Below, in pieces: positions 35,034 to 44,580 of a DNA stretch of 46,440 nt; within the stretch, counting starts at the first letter, position 1, and each line of letters begins with the position of its first letter. This DNA comes from Gracilibacteraceae bacterium (GTDB taxonomy: Bacteria > Bacillota > Desulfitobacteriia > Desulfitobacteriales > Syntrophobotulaceae). The position numbers and the translations under genes are program-made. Below the pieces are notes generated by a model that saw only the letters and a list, made by a program, of their open reading frames with translations, was not told where the DNA came from and searched no databases. Location: positions 1-46,440 of the forward strand of contig JAISWK010000045.1 in NCBI GenBank assembly GCA_031270805.1. The letters run 5' to 3'.

Positions 35034-35061
35034 AGCGTGGAGTGTTCAGCGCTCCGACGCT
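35034..35061 (+). other. Leader hairpin upstream of the 35088 gene
   Basis: 35034-35042 pairs with 35052-35061 (9 bp with a one-base bulge). A possible -10 box TACAAT lies at 35020-35025, but no convincing -35 was found at 16-18 bp. The 34963-35087 gap otherwise shows nothing clear. Confidence 0.35.
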
Positions 35062-35087
35062 ACATACTGATGAAATGCGGTGAGTTT

Positions 35088-35630
35088 ATGCAGGACTGTG
35101 ACGGGCGGGTGCTGGAATCGCTGGAGCGAATTTATCGCTGCCTGGAGGCGGAGATCGAAAAATTAAGCGATTTGAGAGCCGTCCCCTTAGACGGTCTGCG
35201 GGAAATGGCCCGGGAAACCAAAGGATACGCCCGTCTGCTGGAGGAAATATCTGCCGCCGGGCGCGTGGTGGTTGAGTACGCCCTGTTGCTGAAAAGGGAC
35301 GACGGCCGGATCGCGCTGGAAACGGATGCGGTGAGGCAAGGTTTTTGCGCCGTGCGCCGCGTTCATATAGAAGAATTTGGCGTTTTGCGCCTGGATCTGG
35401 GAGACGCGCGCCTGACTTGGCGGGACGGAGGCTGCAACTACCTGTTTTACCCCGACAAATTGGAGATGCGCGCGCAGGACGAAAGAACCGCCGTCAAATT
35501 ATTTTTTTCCCGCTCCTTCGATCGGCAGTTCCTGCGGCACAAAGGCGATTTGCTCGCCTGCCCCCTGACGAGCTACGTCCATCCCGAGCTGGAAGAGATT
35601 TTGCGCGAAGAACTGCGGTCGGCGGAGTGA
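35088..35630 (+). CDS. Hypothetical protein upstream of the DnaA-like gene
   Basis: A 180-residue protein not assigned to a family. It has a helical, probably coiled-coil N-terminal third (about 5-60, ESLERIYRCLEAEIEKL) and then an alpha/beta region with the motif WRDGGCNYLFYPDKLEM, and ends in an acidic helix. No signal or membrane segment is seen. ATG 35088 after GGTGAG is chosen; in-frame starts at 35037 and 35070 are possible. The stop is 12 bases before the DnaA-like gene, so the two are likely cotranscribed and may act together. Confidence 0.7.
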   Translation: MQDCDGRVLESLERIYRCLEAEIEKLSDLRAVPLDGLREMARETKGYARLLEEISAAGRVVVEYALLLKRDDGRIALETDAVRQGFCAVRRVHIEEFGVLRLDLGDARLTWRDGGCNYLFYPDKLEMRAQDERTAVKLFFSRSFDRQFLRHKGDLLACPLTSYVHPELEEILREELRSAE

Positions 35631-35642
35631 CGGAGAAAACAA

Positions 35643-36491
35643 ATGTACGTCAGTAATTGCAACGGTCTGTGTTTCAGCGTTTTTAACGATTACGACCCCG
35701 CGACCGCGCCGGACATTCTGCTCCTGCTCGGCTGTCCCGGCAGCGGCAAGACCCTGTTGCTGGAGCATCTGCGGCGCAAATTGCAAAGGACGCACCGGGT
35801 GTCATTTCTGGATTCCGCCGCTTTTGCCCGCAAATTCGCTTTTTTGCTGCACAAAGGGGATTACAGCGCCTGGCGGAAAGAGCTGCGCGCCTCGGAAGTC
35901 CTGCTCGTCGATGATATTCACGCTATCGGCGGCAAGAAAAAAACCCTGGAAGAAATGTACTACACGATGAAGGACGTGCTGGCCCGCGGCGGCAAATTGG
36001 TACTCACCGCCTGCGGCCACCGTTACTGTCCGGAGGCGCTGGGGGCGCATTTACGCGCCAATCTCACCACCGCCCTTACTTTTCGCCTCAACGATCCCAG
36101 CCTGGAGGAAAAAGAGCAATTCCTCCGCCACTATTCCCGGCGCAGAGGAATAGCGACCGACGGTATGGCGGCTCTACCGCTGAGCGACATGAGTTTTAAG
36201 GATATCGCGGCGGCCGTGGACGGGCACGCCGCCGGCGAGCCTTTTGTTCTCCGCGATCTGGCCCTGGCCTATGAAAGACTGCTTTCTTCCTTGCGGGATG
36301 TCCGGCATGACGATATAGTCGGCCGCAGCAAAAAAACGGAGATTGTGCAGGCGCGGCGGGAGATTTGTTTTCGTCTGACGGAAAATCTGGGTTATTCCCA
36401 TCGGGACGTGGCCGTATTCCTCGGCCACACGATCAGCTGTATTCGACAGCGCTGCCACGCCTACAGAGTGGAGGCGGGGAAAGGAGATTAG
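35643..36491 (+). CDS. DnaA-like AAA+ ATPase paralogue with DNA-binding domain
   Basis: A 282-residue protein that aligns by eye with DnaA domains III and IV but lacks domains I-II. Walker A GCPGSGKT (about 31-38), Walker B LLVDDIHAI (about 88), sensor I LVLTACGH and a sensor-II-like arginine (VLRDLALAYERL) are present. At the Box VII/arginine-finger segment, AHLRANLTTAL replaces DnaA's RLKSRFxxGL, so the finger Arg appears to be Asn. The domain IV helix TEIVQARREICFRL is clear, while the DHxTV recognition motif is altered to GHTISCI. It could be a regulator like Hda or a specialised DNA-binding ATPase. It ends one base before the pfkA ATG. Confidence 0.8.
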   Translation: MYVSNCNGLCFSVFNDYDPATAPDILLLLGCPGSGKTLLLEHLRRKLQRTHRVSFLDSAAFARKFAFLLHKGDYSAWRKELRASEVLLVDDIHAIGGKKKTLEEMYYTMKDVLARGGKLVLTACGHRYCPEALGAHLRANLTTALTFRLNDPSLEEKEQFLRHYSRRRGIATDGMAALPLSDMSFKDIAAAVDGHAAGEPFVLRDLALAYERLLSSLRDVRHDDIVGRSKKTEIVQARREICFRLTENLGYSHRDVAVFLGHTISCIRQRCHAYRVEAGKGD

Positions 36492-36492
36492 A

Positions 36493-37455
36493 ATGGTGAA
36501 CAAAATTGCCGTCCTGACCAGCGGAGGCGACGCCCCCGGGATGAACGCCGCCGTGCGCGCCGTGGTGCGCAAAAGTATTTTTCACGAATTGGAAGTGTAT
36601 GGCGTCTACCACGGGTATGACGGCTTGCAGCGCAATATTATCCGGCGAATGGAGCTCGGCTCCGTAGCCGACATTATTCACCGGGGCGGGACGATGCTGC
36701 AGACGGCCCGCTGTCTGGCCATGCTGACCGGGGAAGGTCAGGCCAGGGCGGCCGCCGCCTTGCGGGAGCACGGGATCAGCGGCCTCGTCGTCGTCGGCGG
36801 CGACGGTTCGTATCGCGGCGCTCAAGCGCTGGCCCGGCACGGTCTCCGGGTCGTCGGCGTCCCCGGCACGATAGACAACGACATTCTCGGCACAGAATTG
36901 ACCATCGGCTTTGACACGGCGGTCAATACCGTGATCGAGGCCGTCAGCAAATTAAGGGATACGGCTTCGTCGCACGAGCGCGCTTTTATCGTGGAGGTCA
37001 TGGGCCGCAATTGCGGCGACATCGCCCTGCGAGCCGGGCTGGGCATAGGAGCGGAAACGATTATCATTCCGGAAGTACCCTATGATTTGGATGAGATAGG
37101 GCAAAAAATCCTGCGCGGCGTCAAGCGGGGCAAGAATCACAGTATAATCATCGTGGCCGAAGGAGCGGGGGACGCGCGGGAAATAGGAGCGCGGCTGCAT
37201 GAAATCGCCGGAGTGGAATCCCGGGTGACGATTCTCGGGCATGTGCAGCGCGGAGGCAGCCCCACGGCCGCCGACGCGGTTTTAGCCACGCGCATGGGGG
37301 CCAAGGCCGTAGAGGCGCTGATGAACGGCGAATCGGAAGTGATGGTGGCCGCCTGGCACAACGATATTATCCTGCGCCCGCTGGACCTGGCTTTTGCCGA
37401 GCGGCCGCCTTTTGACAGAGGAATGTACGATCTGGCCGATCAACTGGCTATATAG
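36493..37455 (+). CDS. pfkA: ATP-dependent 6-phosphofructokinase
   Basis: Phosphorylates fructose 6-phosphate in glycolysis. The 320 residues match the short bacterial ATP-PFK. Nucleotide motif LTSGGDAPGMNAAVRA is at the N-terminus. GGDGSYRGA (glycine where PPi enzymes usually have Asp) indicates ATP use, PGTIDND holds the catalytic Asp, and MGRNCGD is the substrate-binding stretch. The ATG is one base after the stop of the DnaA-like gene, so its translation is probably coupled to it. Confidence 0.95.
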   Translation: MVNKIAVLTSGGDAPGMNAAVRAVVRKSIFHELEVYGVYHGYDGLQRNIIRRMELGSVADIIHRGGTMLQTARCLAMLTGEGQARAAAALREHGISGLVVVGGDGSYRGAQALARHGLRVVGVPGTIDNDILGTELTIGFDTAVNTVIEAVSKLRDTASSHERAFIVEVMGRNCGDIALRAGLGIGAETIIIPEVPYDLDEIGQKILRGVKRGKNHSIIIVAEGAGDAREIGARLHEIAGVESRVTILGHVQRGGSPTAADAVLATRMGAKAVEALMNGESEVMVAAWHNDIILRPLDLAFAERPPFDRGMYDLADQLAI

Positions 37456-37497
37456 TAGGAAAGAGTGGATAGGAAAGAGAAAAGAGAGTGGACAGCT

Positions 37498-38334
37498 ATG
37501 AAAAAAAACGGGCCGGAACTGAGGCAAATGGCGGAGGCCGGCGAAAAAATTACCATGCTGACGGCTTATGATTATATGACGGCCAGAGCGGCGGAACTGG
37601 CGGGCGTGGACACCATTCTGGTCGGGGATTCGCTGGGCATGGTCGTCTTAGGCTACGATTCCACGGTGGCCGTAACGATGGAGGATATGCTCCATCACCT
37701 GAAGGCGGCGCGGCGCGGCGCCCCGGAGACCTTTATCATTTGCGACCTGCCCTTTATGAGTTACGCCGAACCGGGCCCGGCGCTCGCTAACAGCGGCCGC
37801 CTAATGAAAGAAGGCGGGGCGGACGCCGTCAAACTGGAAGGCGGCGAGCATTTCGCCCCTGTCGTGCGGGCTTTGACCAGGGCCGGGATCCCGGTCGTGG
37901 GTCATATCGGCCTGACGCCCCAGACCGCCGGGCAATTGGGCGGCTTCAAGGTGCAGGGCCGGGACCTGGACGGCGCCCGCCAGTTGTTGCGGGACGCGCT
38001 GGCGATCGAGGAAGCGGGGGCGGTGATGATCGTGCTGGAAGCGATACCATCCCAACTCGCCGCCGCCATAGCCGAGCGGCTGCAAATTCCGACGATCGGC
38101 ATCGGAGCGGGCCCGGACGCGGACGGCCAAGTGCTGGTCATACACGACGTTCTCGGCTTGTATGACCGTTTCACCCCCAAATTTGTGAAACAATATGCCC
38201 GTTTGCAGGCCGACATCGTCCTGGCCCTGAAATTATATTGCCGGGAGGTGAAAGAAGGAATCTTTCCGGATGCGGCCCATAGTTTTACAATGCGGGAAGA
38301 TGTGTGGAGCGAGCTTTTGGCCGAATCCGGCTGA
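37498..38334 (+). CDS. panB: 3-methyl-2-oxobutanoate hydroxymethyltransferase
   Basis: Transfers a hydroxymethyl group from methylene-tetrahydrofolate to ketoisovalerate to give ketopantoate, the substrate of PanE. Family motifs: MLTAYDYMTA, VGDSLGMVVLGY, HIGLTPQ and GIGAGPDADGQVLV, and the Glu in LEAIPSQLA. ATG 37498 gives 278 residues, the usual size; GTG at 37465 would add 11 residues with its ribosome site too close. No panC or panD is nearby. A terminator follows. Confidence 0.93.
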   Translation: MKKNGPELRQMAEAGEKITMLTAYDYMTARAAELAGVDTILVGDSLGMVVLGYDSTVAVTMEDMLHHLKAARRGAPETFIICDLPFMSYAEPGPALANSGRLMKEGGADAVKLEGGEHFAPVVRALTRAGIPVVGHIGLTPQTAGQLGGFKVQGRDLDGARQLLRDALAIEEAGAVMIVLEAIPSQLAAAIAERLQIPTIGIGAGPDADGQVLVIHDVLGLYDRFTPKFVKQYARLQADIVLALKLYCREVKEGIFPDAAHSFTMREDVWSELLAESG

Positions 38335-38362
38335 AGGAACGGGGGAGTGGCGGCGGATTTTT

Positions 38363-38398
38363 ACCCGGGCAGGGTGGCGGCTGCCCGGTGGTTTTTTT
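38363..38398 (+). terminator. Rho-independent terminator after panB
   Basis: An 8-bp GC stem (38365-38372 / 38381-38388) with an 8-base loop is followed by seven T residues (38392-38398). It closes the transcription unit that includes pfkA and panB. Confidence 0.85.
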
Positions 38399-38509
38399 CC
38401 TGACGGCAGGATTTAGGAAATTGGCCGGCGAATTAATCTTAATCTAATTACTTTTTCTGTCCTAGTTCGTCAGACTGAAACCGAGAGCGGCGGGCGACGA
38501 GGTGGAGTC

Positions 38510-39061
38510 ATGCTCATAAACACAGAAACCGCCATAGGGATGATTTGCCCGCGCTGTGGCAAAATACACGCGGACGAGGTCAGTATCTTCTATTCGTTCG
38601 CTTCCGGGGCGCGGAGGGGGTACTGCAGCTGCGGGGCGCCTATTTACGCTGTGTTCACCCGCCGGGGCGAAACCGCTTTGTTTTATGATTGTATTTACTG
38701 CGGGCACACCCACCGCCTGACCGCCGACCGGGCGGAACTTTTCAGTGAGACGCCGCGCGACTTGTTCTGTCCGCCGCGACGTATGCCGGTGGGCTGCCTC
38801 GGCCCCCAGGCGGCCGTGCATGAGCGCTGCCGGGAACTGAAGGAAGAATTTGTTCGTTTTGCCCTGACCATGTCGGAGGAGGAGGAGATGACGGACACAG
38901 ATTTTTCCAGTTTTTTTGCTCTCTACGGTTACATGGAGAAAATAGAAGCGGCCGTCCGGGAAGGCCGCCGCTGTTTGCCCGTAAGAAAAGCCCGCGCGCC
39001 GGAAATGGCTGTGGTCAGCATTTTACAGGACATCCGCCATATTTTGGCGGCGGAGCGGTAA
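38510..39061 (+). CDS. Zinc-ribbon protein of unknown function
   Basis: A 183-residue cytoplasmic protein with an N-terminal cysteine-rich region: CPRC (13, 16), CSC (39, 41) and CIYCGHTH (61, 64, with His66/His68), enough for one or two zinc sites. The C-terminal half is acidic and helical (MSEEEEMTDTDFSSFF). No family was recognised. The ATG at 38510 follows GAGGTGGAG. It is separated from panB by a terminator and lies 18 bases before the fba start, so it is probably the first gene of the fba-fsa-glpX group. Confidence 0.75.
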   Translation: MLINTETAIGMICPRCGKIHADEVSIFYSFASGARRGYCSCGAPIYAVFTRRGETALFYDCIYCGHTHRLTADRAELFSETPRDLFCPPRRMPVGCLGPQAAVHERCRELKEEFVRFALTMSEEEEMTDTDFSSFFALYGYMEKIEAAVREGRRCLPVRKARAPEMAVVSILQDIRHILAAER

Positions 39062-39079
39062 AAAAAAGGAGTGAAGCAA

Positions 39080-39934
39080 ATGAGTCTCGTTCCCATGAAA
39101 GAACTGCTGCTCGCGGCCCAGAAAGAACATTACGCGGTCGGCGCCTTCAACTGCAACAATATGGAAATTGTGCAGGCTATCGTCGCCGCCGCCGTGGCGG
39201 AAAAATCACCGGTGATCATTCAGGCCAGCCAGGGCGCGATCAAGTACGCCGGCATCGCTTACATTGCGGCCCTGACCAGGACGGCGGCGGAAAGCGCCGC
39301 TGTGCCGATCGCGCTCCACTTGGATCACGGCACAAGTTTCGAGCAATGCATGTCCTGTGTCCGCAACGGTTTTACCTCCGTGATGATCGATGGTTCCAAG
39401 CACGGGTTGGCGGACAATATCGCCCTGACCAAAAAAGTAATAGAAGTGGCTCACCCGCTCGGGATCAGCGTGGAAGCGGAACTGGGCAAGATCGGCGGAA
39501 CCGAGGATGATATCAAGGTGGAGGAATGGGACGCTCTTTTCACCGACCCGGATGAAGCCGTCCATTTCACCGAGGCGACCGGGGTTGACGCCCTGGCGGT
39601 GGCTATCGGCACGGCGCACGGGCAATACAAGGGGACGCCGAAACTGGATTTTGAGCGGCTGAAAAAAATTGTGGCCAAGGTGTCCGTGCCTTTGGTCTTG
39701 CATGGATCCTCCGGCGTGCCCAGCGAAGCGATCCAAGAGGCGATCGCCATCGGCGTCGCGAAGGTGAATATCGACACGAATATCCGCGAGGCCTTTGTCG
39801 CGGCCAGCCGGCGCGTGCTGAACGCGGACGCCGGCGAAATCGATCCGCGCAAGGTTCTGGGCCCGGCCCGGGACGCGGCGACGGAAATCATCCGGGAAAA
39901 GATCCGCGTTTTCGGCAGCAGCGGAAAGGCGTGA
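39080..39934 (+). CDS. fba: Class II fructose-1,6-bisphosphate aldolase
   Basis: The zinc-dependent aldolase interconverting fructose 1,6-bisphosphate with two triose phosphates. It shows LHLDHG (catalytic Asp and zinc His), SVEAELGKIGG, HGQYKG and LHGSSGVP (zinc His), and NIDTNIRE at the phosphate site. ATG 39080 is chosen because AAGGAG lies ten bases upstream; the GTG at 39071 abuts that site. Length is 284. fsa follows after 4 bases. Confidence 0.94.
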   Translation: MSLVPMKELLLAAQKEHYAVGAFNCNNMEIVQAIVAAAVAEKSPVIIQASQGAIKYAGIAYIAALTRTAAESAAVPIALHLDHGTSFEQCMSCVRNGFTSVMIDGSKHGLADNIALTKKVIEVAHPLGISVEAELGKIGGTEDDIKVEEWDALFTDPDEAVHFTEATGVDALAVAIGTAHGQYKGTPKLDFERLKKIVAKVSVPLVLHGSSGVPSEAIQEAIAIGVAKVNIDTNIREAFVAASRRVLNADAGEIDPRKVLGPARDAATEIIREKIRVFGSSGKA

Positions 39935-39938
39935 GCAA

Positions 39939-40604
39939 ATGCAGTTTTTTCTTGACTCCGCCAATGTCGCCGAGATCCAGGCCGCCTGGGAAGGCGGGTT
40001 GATCGCCGGCGTAACCACCAATCCCTCGCTGGTGGCCAAAGAGGGCAAGGATTTTCACGGTCTGCTCAAGGTAATCGCGGGCATTGTGGACGGGCCGATC
40101 AGCGCGGAGGTGCTGGACACCACGGCCGAAGGCATGACCATCGAGGCGCGGCTGCTCGCCCGCCTCAGCCCCAATATCGTGATCAAACTGCCGGTGACGG
40201 CCGACGGTCTGAGGGTGGCGCGGACGCTGGCGGCGGAAACGCCGCCGATCAGGACGAATGTGACGCTGGTCTTCACGCCGATGCAGGCCTTGTTGGCGGC
40301 GCGGGCCGGAGCCAGTTACGTCAGTCCTTTTGTCGGCCGCCTGGACGATATCGGCCAGGACGGACTCGGTCTGGTTGACGACATTTGCCGCGTTTTTGAG
40401 CGCCATTCCCTGTCCTGCCAGGTCATTGCCGCCAGCATCCGCCACCCGGTACACGCGCTGAAAGCGGCCTTGCTCGGAGCGCATTTTGCCACGCTGCCCT
40501 ACGCCGTTTTGCGGCAGCTGCTGCGGCACCCGCTGACGGACGCCGGGATAGAAAAATTTATGGCCGACTGGCGCGCCGCCGGCCGGCATACTGAAAACGC
40601 CTGA
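39939..40604 (+). CDS. fsa: Fructose-6-phosphate aldolase / small transaldolase
   Basis: A 221-residue class I aldolase of the TalC/FSA subfamily. It has FFLDSANVAEI, GVTTNPSL, Schiff-base Lys in VIKLPVT, TLVFTPMQALLAARAGA and SPFVGRLDDIG. Subfamily members are either transaldolases in the pentose phosphate pathway or true F6P aldolases. Sequence alone does not separate them here. The operon place between fba and glpX fits sugar phosphate interconversion. Confidence 0.92.
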   Translation: MQFFLDSANVAEIQAAWEGGLIAGVTTNPSLVAKEGKDFHGLLKVIAGIVDGPISAEVLDTTAEGMTIEARLLARLSPNIVIKLPVTADGLRVARTLAAETPPIRTNVTLVFTPMQALLAARAGASYVSPFVGRLDDIGQDGLGLVDDICRVFERHSLSCQVIAASIRHPVHALKAALLGAHFATLPYAVLRQLLRHPLTDAGIEKFMADWRAAGRHTENA

Positions 40605-40625
40605 GATTAAGCGGGGGGAGTGTTT

Positions 40626-41600
<975 letters not shown>

Positions 41601-41666
41601 TTCCTCAAAATACCCGGACAAGACGGGAAACGACAAAATTTGCGGCCGAATGCGGAGGGAAATTAC

Positions 41667-44327
41667 ATGTTCACGGGCAACGAACTGAGAGAGATGTTTC
41701 TGCGCTTTTTCGCGGACAAAGGACACACGCGCCAGCCCAGCGCCTCGCTTATTCCCCGGGACGACCCGACCCTGCTGCTGACGGTGGCCGGGATGGTGCC
41801 GTTCAAGCCGTATTTTATGCGCAAGGTGGAGCCTCCGTTCAGCCGCGCCGTCACAAGCCAGAAATGCGTGCGCACCCCCGATTTGGAGGTGGTGGGCAGA
41901 ACGGCGCGCCACCATACCTTTTTTGAAATGCTGGGTAATTTTTCCTTCGGAGATTATTTCAAAAAGGACGCCATTCACTGGGCCTGGGAATATGTGACGG
42001 AAGTGTTGCGCATCGAGCCGGAAAGGCTGTGGGTGACGGTTTATCCCGCAGACGAGGAAGCGCGCGCTTTATGGCTGAGTGAAACATCCATTCGCCCGGA
42101 ACGCATCTTGACTGACGAGACGAATTTTTGGGCCGCCGGGCCGACCGGCCCCTGCGGGCCGTGTTCGGAAATATATGTCGATCAGGGCGCGGCCCGGGGC
42201 TGCGACCGGCCGGAATGTGCCGTCGGCTGCGATTGCGACCGCTACCTGGAAATATGGAACCTTGTCTTCATGCAGTACGACCGGGCGGAAAACGGGGAAC
42301 TGACGCCGCTGCCCAGGCAGAATATTGACACCGGCATGGGCTTGGAGCGCATCGCTTCGGTCATGCAGGGCGTGGATACTAATTTTGACACCGATTTATT
42401 CCTGCCCTTGATCGAAAAAACGGCCGAACTGGCCGCGGTGCGCTACAAAACGGACGCCCGGACGGACACGGCCCTGAAAGTGGTGGCCGATCACGCCCGC
42501 GCCGTCTGTTTTATGCTGGCGGACGGCATTTCCCCCGCCAGCGACGGGCGCGGTTATGTCCTGCGCCGGATTTTGCGTCGCGCCGTCCGTTACGCCAAGA
42601 TGCTCGGCATAGCCGAACCTTTTCTCGAACGGCTTTATTATGTCGTGCGCGCCGGCTACGGCGAACATTACAGCGAACTGCCGGAGAATGAACATTTCAT
42701 CCTCAGTCATTTGCGCCTGGAGGAAAAGAATTTCCAGGCCACGCTTGACCAGGGAACGGCCATCCTGCAGCAAAAGGCGCGGGAACTCCTGGCCGCGGGT
42801 CAACCCGTCCTGAACGGGGCCGATACCTTTCACTTATACGAGACATACGGGTTCCCGGCGGAATTGACGGCGGAGATACTGGCGGAACAGGGTCTCGCCG
42901 TGGATATGCCGGGTTTTCACGCGGCGGAGGCCGAACACCGCCGGCAGGCGCGGAATCAATCCAAACAAATGCGGGGGGCGGGGGAGAACCCGGCCCTGCT
43001 GGAGCAGACGCGCCGCTTCGGCGCGACGCCTTTTGCCGGATACGCTCTCTTCAAACTGGAAACGGAGATTCTGGCCCTCTTTGACCGGGAGGAAACGACG
43101 GCGGTGCAGGAAAACGAAACCGCCTGGTGCGTACTCGGCCAGACGCCGTTCTTCGCGGAAAGCGGCGGCCAGGTGTCGGACACGGGCCTGCTTACCGCCC
43201 CGGGGGCGGCGGCGCGCGTCACGGAATTGCGCCGACTGCCCTCCGGCCTGGTTCTGCATAAAATATCCATCCAGGAGGGCGTTTTACGCGCCGGCGCCAA
43301 AGTGACCGCCCAGGTGGATGAGAGACCGCGGCGTTCGGTCTCGCGCAATCACACAGCCACGCACTTGCTGCACCGGGCTTTGCGGGAAATACTCGGCGAC
43401 CATGTGCAGCAGGCCGGCTCTTTGGTCACGCCGGAGCGGCTGCGCTTTGATTTCACCCATTTTGCCCCGCTGACGCCGGCGGAATTGCGGGCCGTGGAAT
43501 TGCGCGTCAACGACATCATGTTCCGGGCCATGTCCGTGCGCACGCGGGAAATGCCGCTGGCCGAGGCGCGGGCCCAGGGAGCGGCGGCCCTCTTCGGGGA
43601 AAAATACGGAGAAACGGTGCGGGTCGTTTTTGCCGGCGGCTACAGCAAAGAATTGTGCGGCGGCACCCATGTCACGAACACCGGTGAGATCGGCAGTTTG
43701 AAGATACTGAGCGAAAGCGGCGTCGGGGCCGGACTGCGCCGGATCGAGGCGGTAACCGGCTTTGGTGCGCTGGATTATATGGAAAAACTGGAACAGGAAA
43801 TCGCGGCAGCGGAACAAACCCTGAAAGCGGGGCCGCAGGAACTGAGCAAACGGGCGTTGGCCGTCATGGCGGAGATGCGGGAATTGGAGCGGGAGACGCG
43901 GCGTTTGCGTGAGCGGCTGGCCAAGTATGAAGCCGACGATATAATGACGCAGGTCAAAGACGTGAATGGAGTCCAGGTGCTGGCGGCTCGCGTGCAGGTG
44001 GGGGATATGGACGCCTTGCGCCGGATGGCCGACACCCTGAAAGACCGTTGGCGGGCCGGCGGCCAGGCCGGAGTAATCGTCCTCGGCGCGGCGGAAAACG
44101 GCAAAGTCAACCTGGTGGCGGCCGTACTGCCGGAAGGGTTGCGCGGTCTGCATGCCGGCAAACTGATCAAGGAAGTGGCCGCCGTCACGGGCGGCGGCGG
44201 CGGCGGCCGGGCGGACATGGCTCAAGCCGGCGGCAAAGACCCGGCCAAATTGGCCGAGGCTCTGGACAAAACACCGCAGATTGTGCGCCGCCATTTGCTG
44301 GAACAGGAAGGAGGAGCGCTTGGCTGA
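41667..44327 (+). CDS. alaS: Alanyl-tRNA synthetase
   Basis: Charges tRNA-Ala. The 886 residues carry the class II catalytic core (about 1-240, [17 protein letters not shown], motif-2-type [14 protein letters not shown]), the tRNA-binding domain, the editing domain with HTATHLLH and CGGTHV zinc/editing residues, and a C-Ala DHHA1 domain ([15 protein letters not shown]). ATG 41667 follows GCGGAGGG. The leader is only 66 bases after glpX, so there is no T-box element and expression probably depends on the upstream promoter. Its end overlaps ireB. Confidence 0.96.
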   Translation: MFTGNELREMFLRFFADKGHTRQPSASLIPRDDPTLLLTVAGMVPFKPYFMRKVEPPFSRAVTSQKCVRTPDLEVVGRTARHHTFFEMLGNFSFGDYFKKDAIHWAWEYVTEVLRIEPERLWVTVYPADEEARALWLSETSIRPERILTDETNFWAAGPTGPCGPCSEIYVDQGAARGCDRPECAVGCDCDRYLEIWNLVFMQYDRAENGELTPLPRQNIDTGMGLERIASVMQGVDTNFDTDLFLPLIEKTAELAAVRYKTDARTDTALKVVADHARAVCFMLADGISPASDGRGYVLRRILRRAVRYAKMLGIAEPFLERLYYVVRAGYGEHYSELPENEHFILSHLRLEEKNFQATLDQGTAILQQKARELLAAGQPVLNGADTFHLYETYGFPAELTAEILAEQGLAVDMPGFHAAEAEHRRQARNQSKQMRGAGENPALLEQTRRFGATPFAGYALFKLETEILALFDREETTAVQENETAWCVLGQTPFFAESGGQVSDTGLLTAPGAAARVTELRRLPSGLVLHKISIQEGVLRAGAKVTAQVDERPRRSVSRNHTATHLLHRALREILGDHVQQAGSLVTPERLRFDFTHFAPLTPAELRAVELRVNDIMFRAMSVRTREMPLAEARAQGAAALFGEKYGETVRVVFAGGYSKELCGGTHVTNTGEIGSLKILSESGVGAGLRRIEAVTGFGALDYMEKLEQEIAAAEQTLKAGPQELSKRALAVMAEMRELERETRRLRERLAKYEADDIMTQVKDVNGVQVLAARVQVGDMDALRRMADTLKDRWRAGGQAGVIVLGAAENGKVNLVAAVLPEGLRGLHAGKLIKEVAAVTGGGGGGRADMAQAGGKDPAKLAEALDKTPQIVRRHLLEQEGGALG

Positions 44328-44580
44328 TTTTGAAGAAACAAAATTGTTTCGCCGGAACACGGAAGATGTGTCGGCGGCGGCTATTCTGAGCGAGGTTTAT
44401 AATTCCCTGCGCGAGAAAGGCTATGACCCCATCAACCAGTTGGTCGGCTACCTGATGTCCGGCGATCCCGCCTATATTACCAGCCACCGGCAAGCGCGGG
44501 CGCGGATTCGCAAGATAGAGCGGCATGAACTTTTAGAGGAACTGGTGCGCAGTTATTTGCCCGACTTGGAGGCGGATTGA
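44320..44580 (+). CDS. ireB: IreB family regulatory phosphoprotein (UPF0297/DUF965)
   Basis: A small 86-residue protein conserved between alaS and ruvX in Bacillota. In Enterococcus the homologue is phosphorylated on N-terminal threonines by the PASTA kinase IreK and affects cephalosporin tolerance. Family features include [10 protein letters not shown] at the start, [20 protein letters not shown] and the basic [19 protein letters not shown] 44320 is chosen, five bases after AGGAGG, overlapping alaS by 8 bases. The stop overlaps the ruvX ATG. Confidence 0.92.
   Translation: MADFEETKLFRRNTEDVSAAAILSEVYNSLREKGYDPINQLVGYLMSGDPAYITSHRQARARIRKIERHELLEELVRSYLPDLEAD

Noticed and set aside
41601-41666. 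T-box riboswitch before alaS
   Set aside because: The gap is only 66 bases and has no T-box sequence or terminator.
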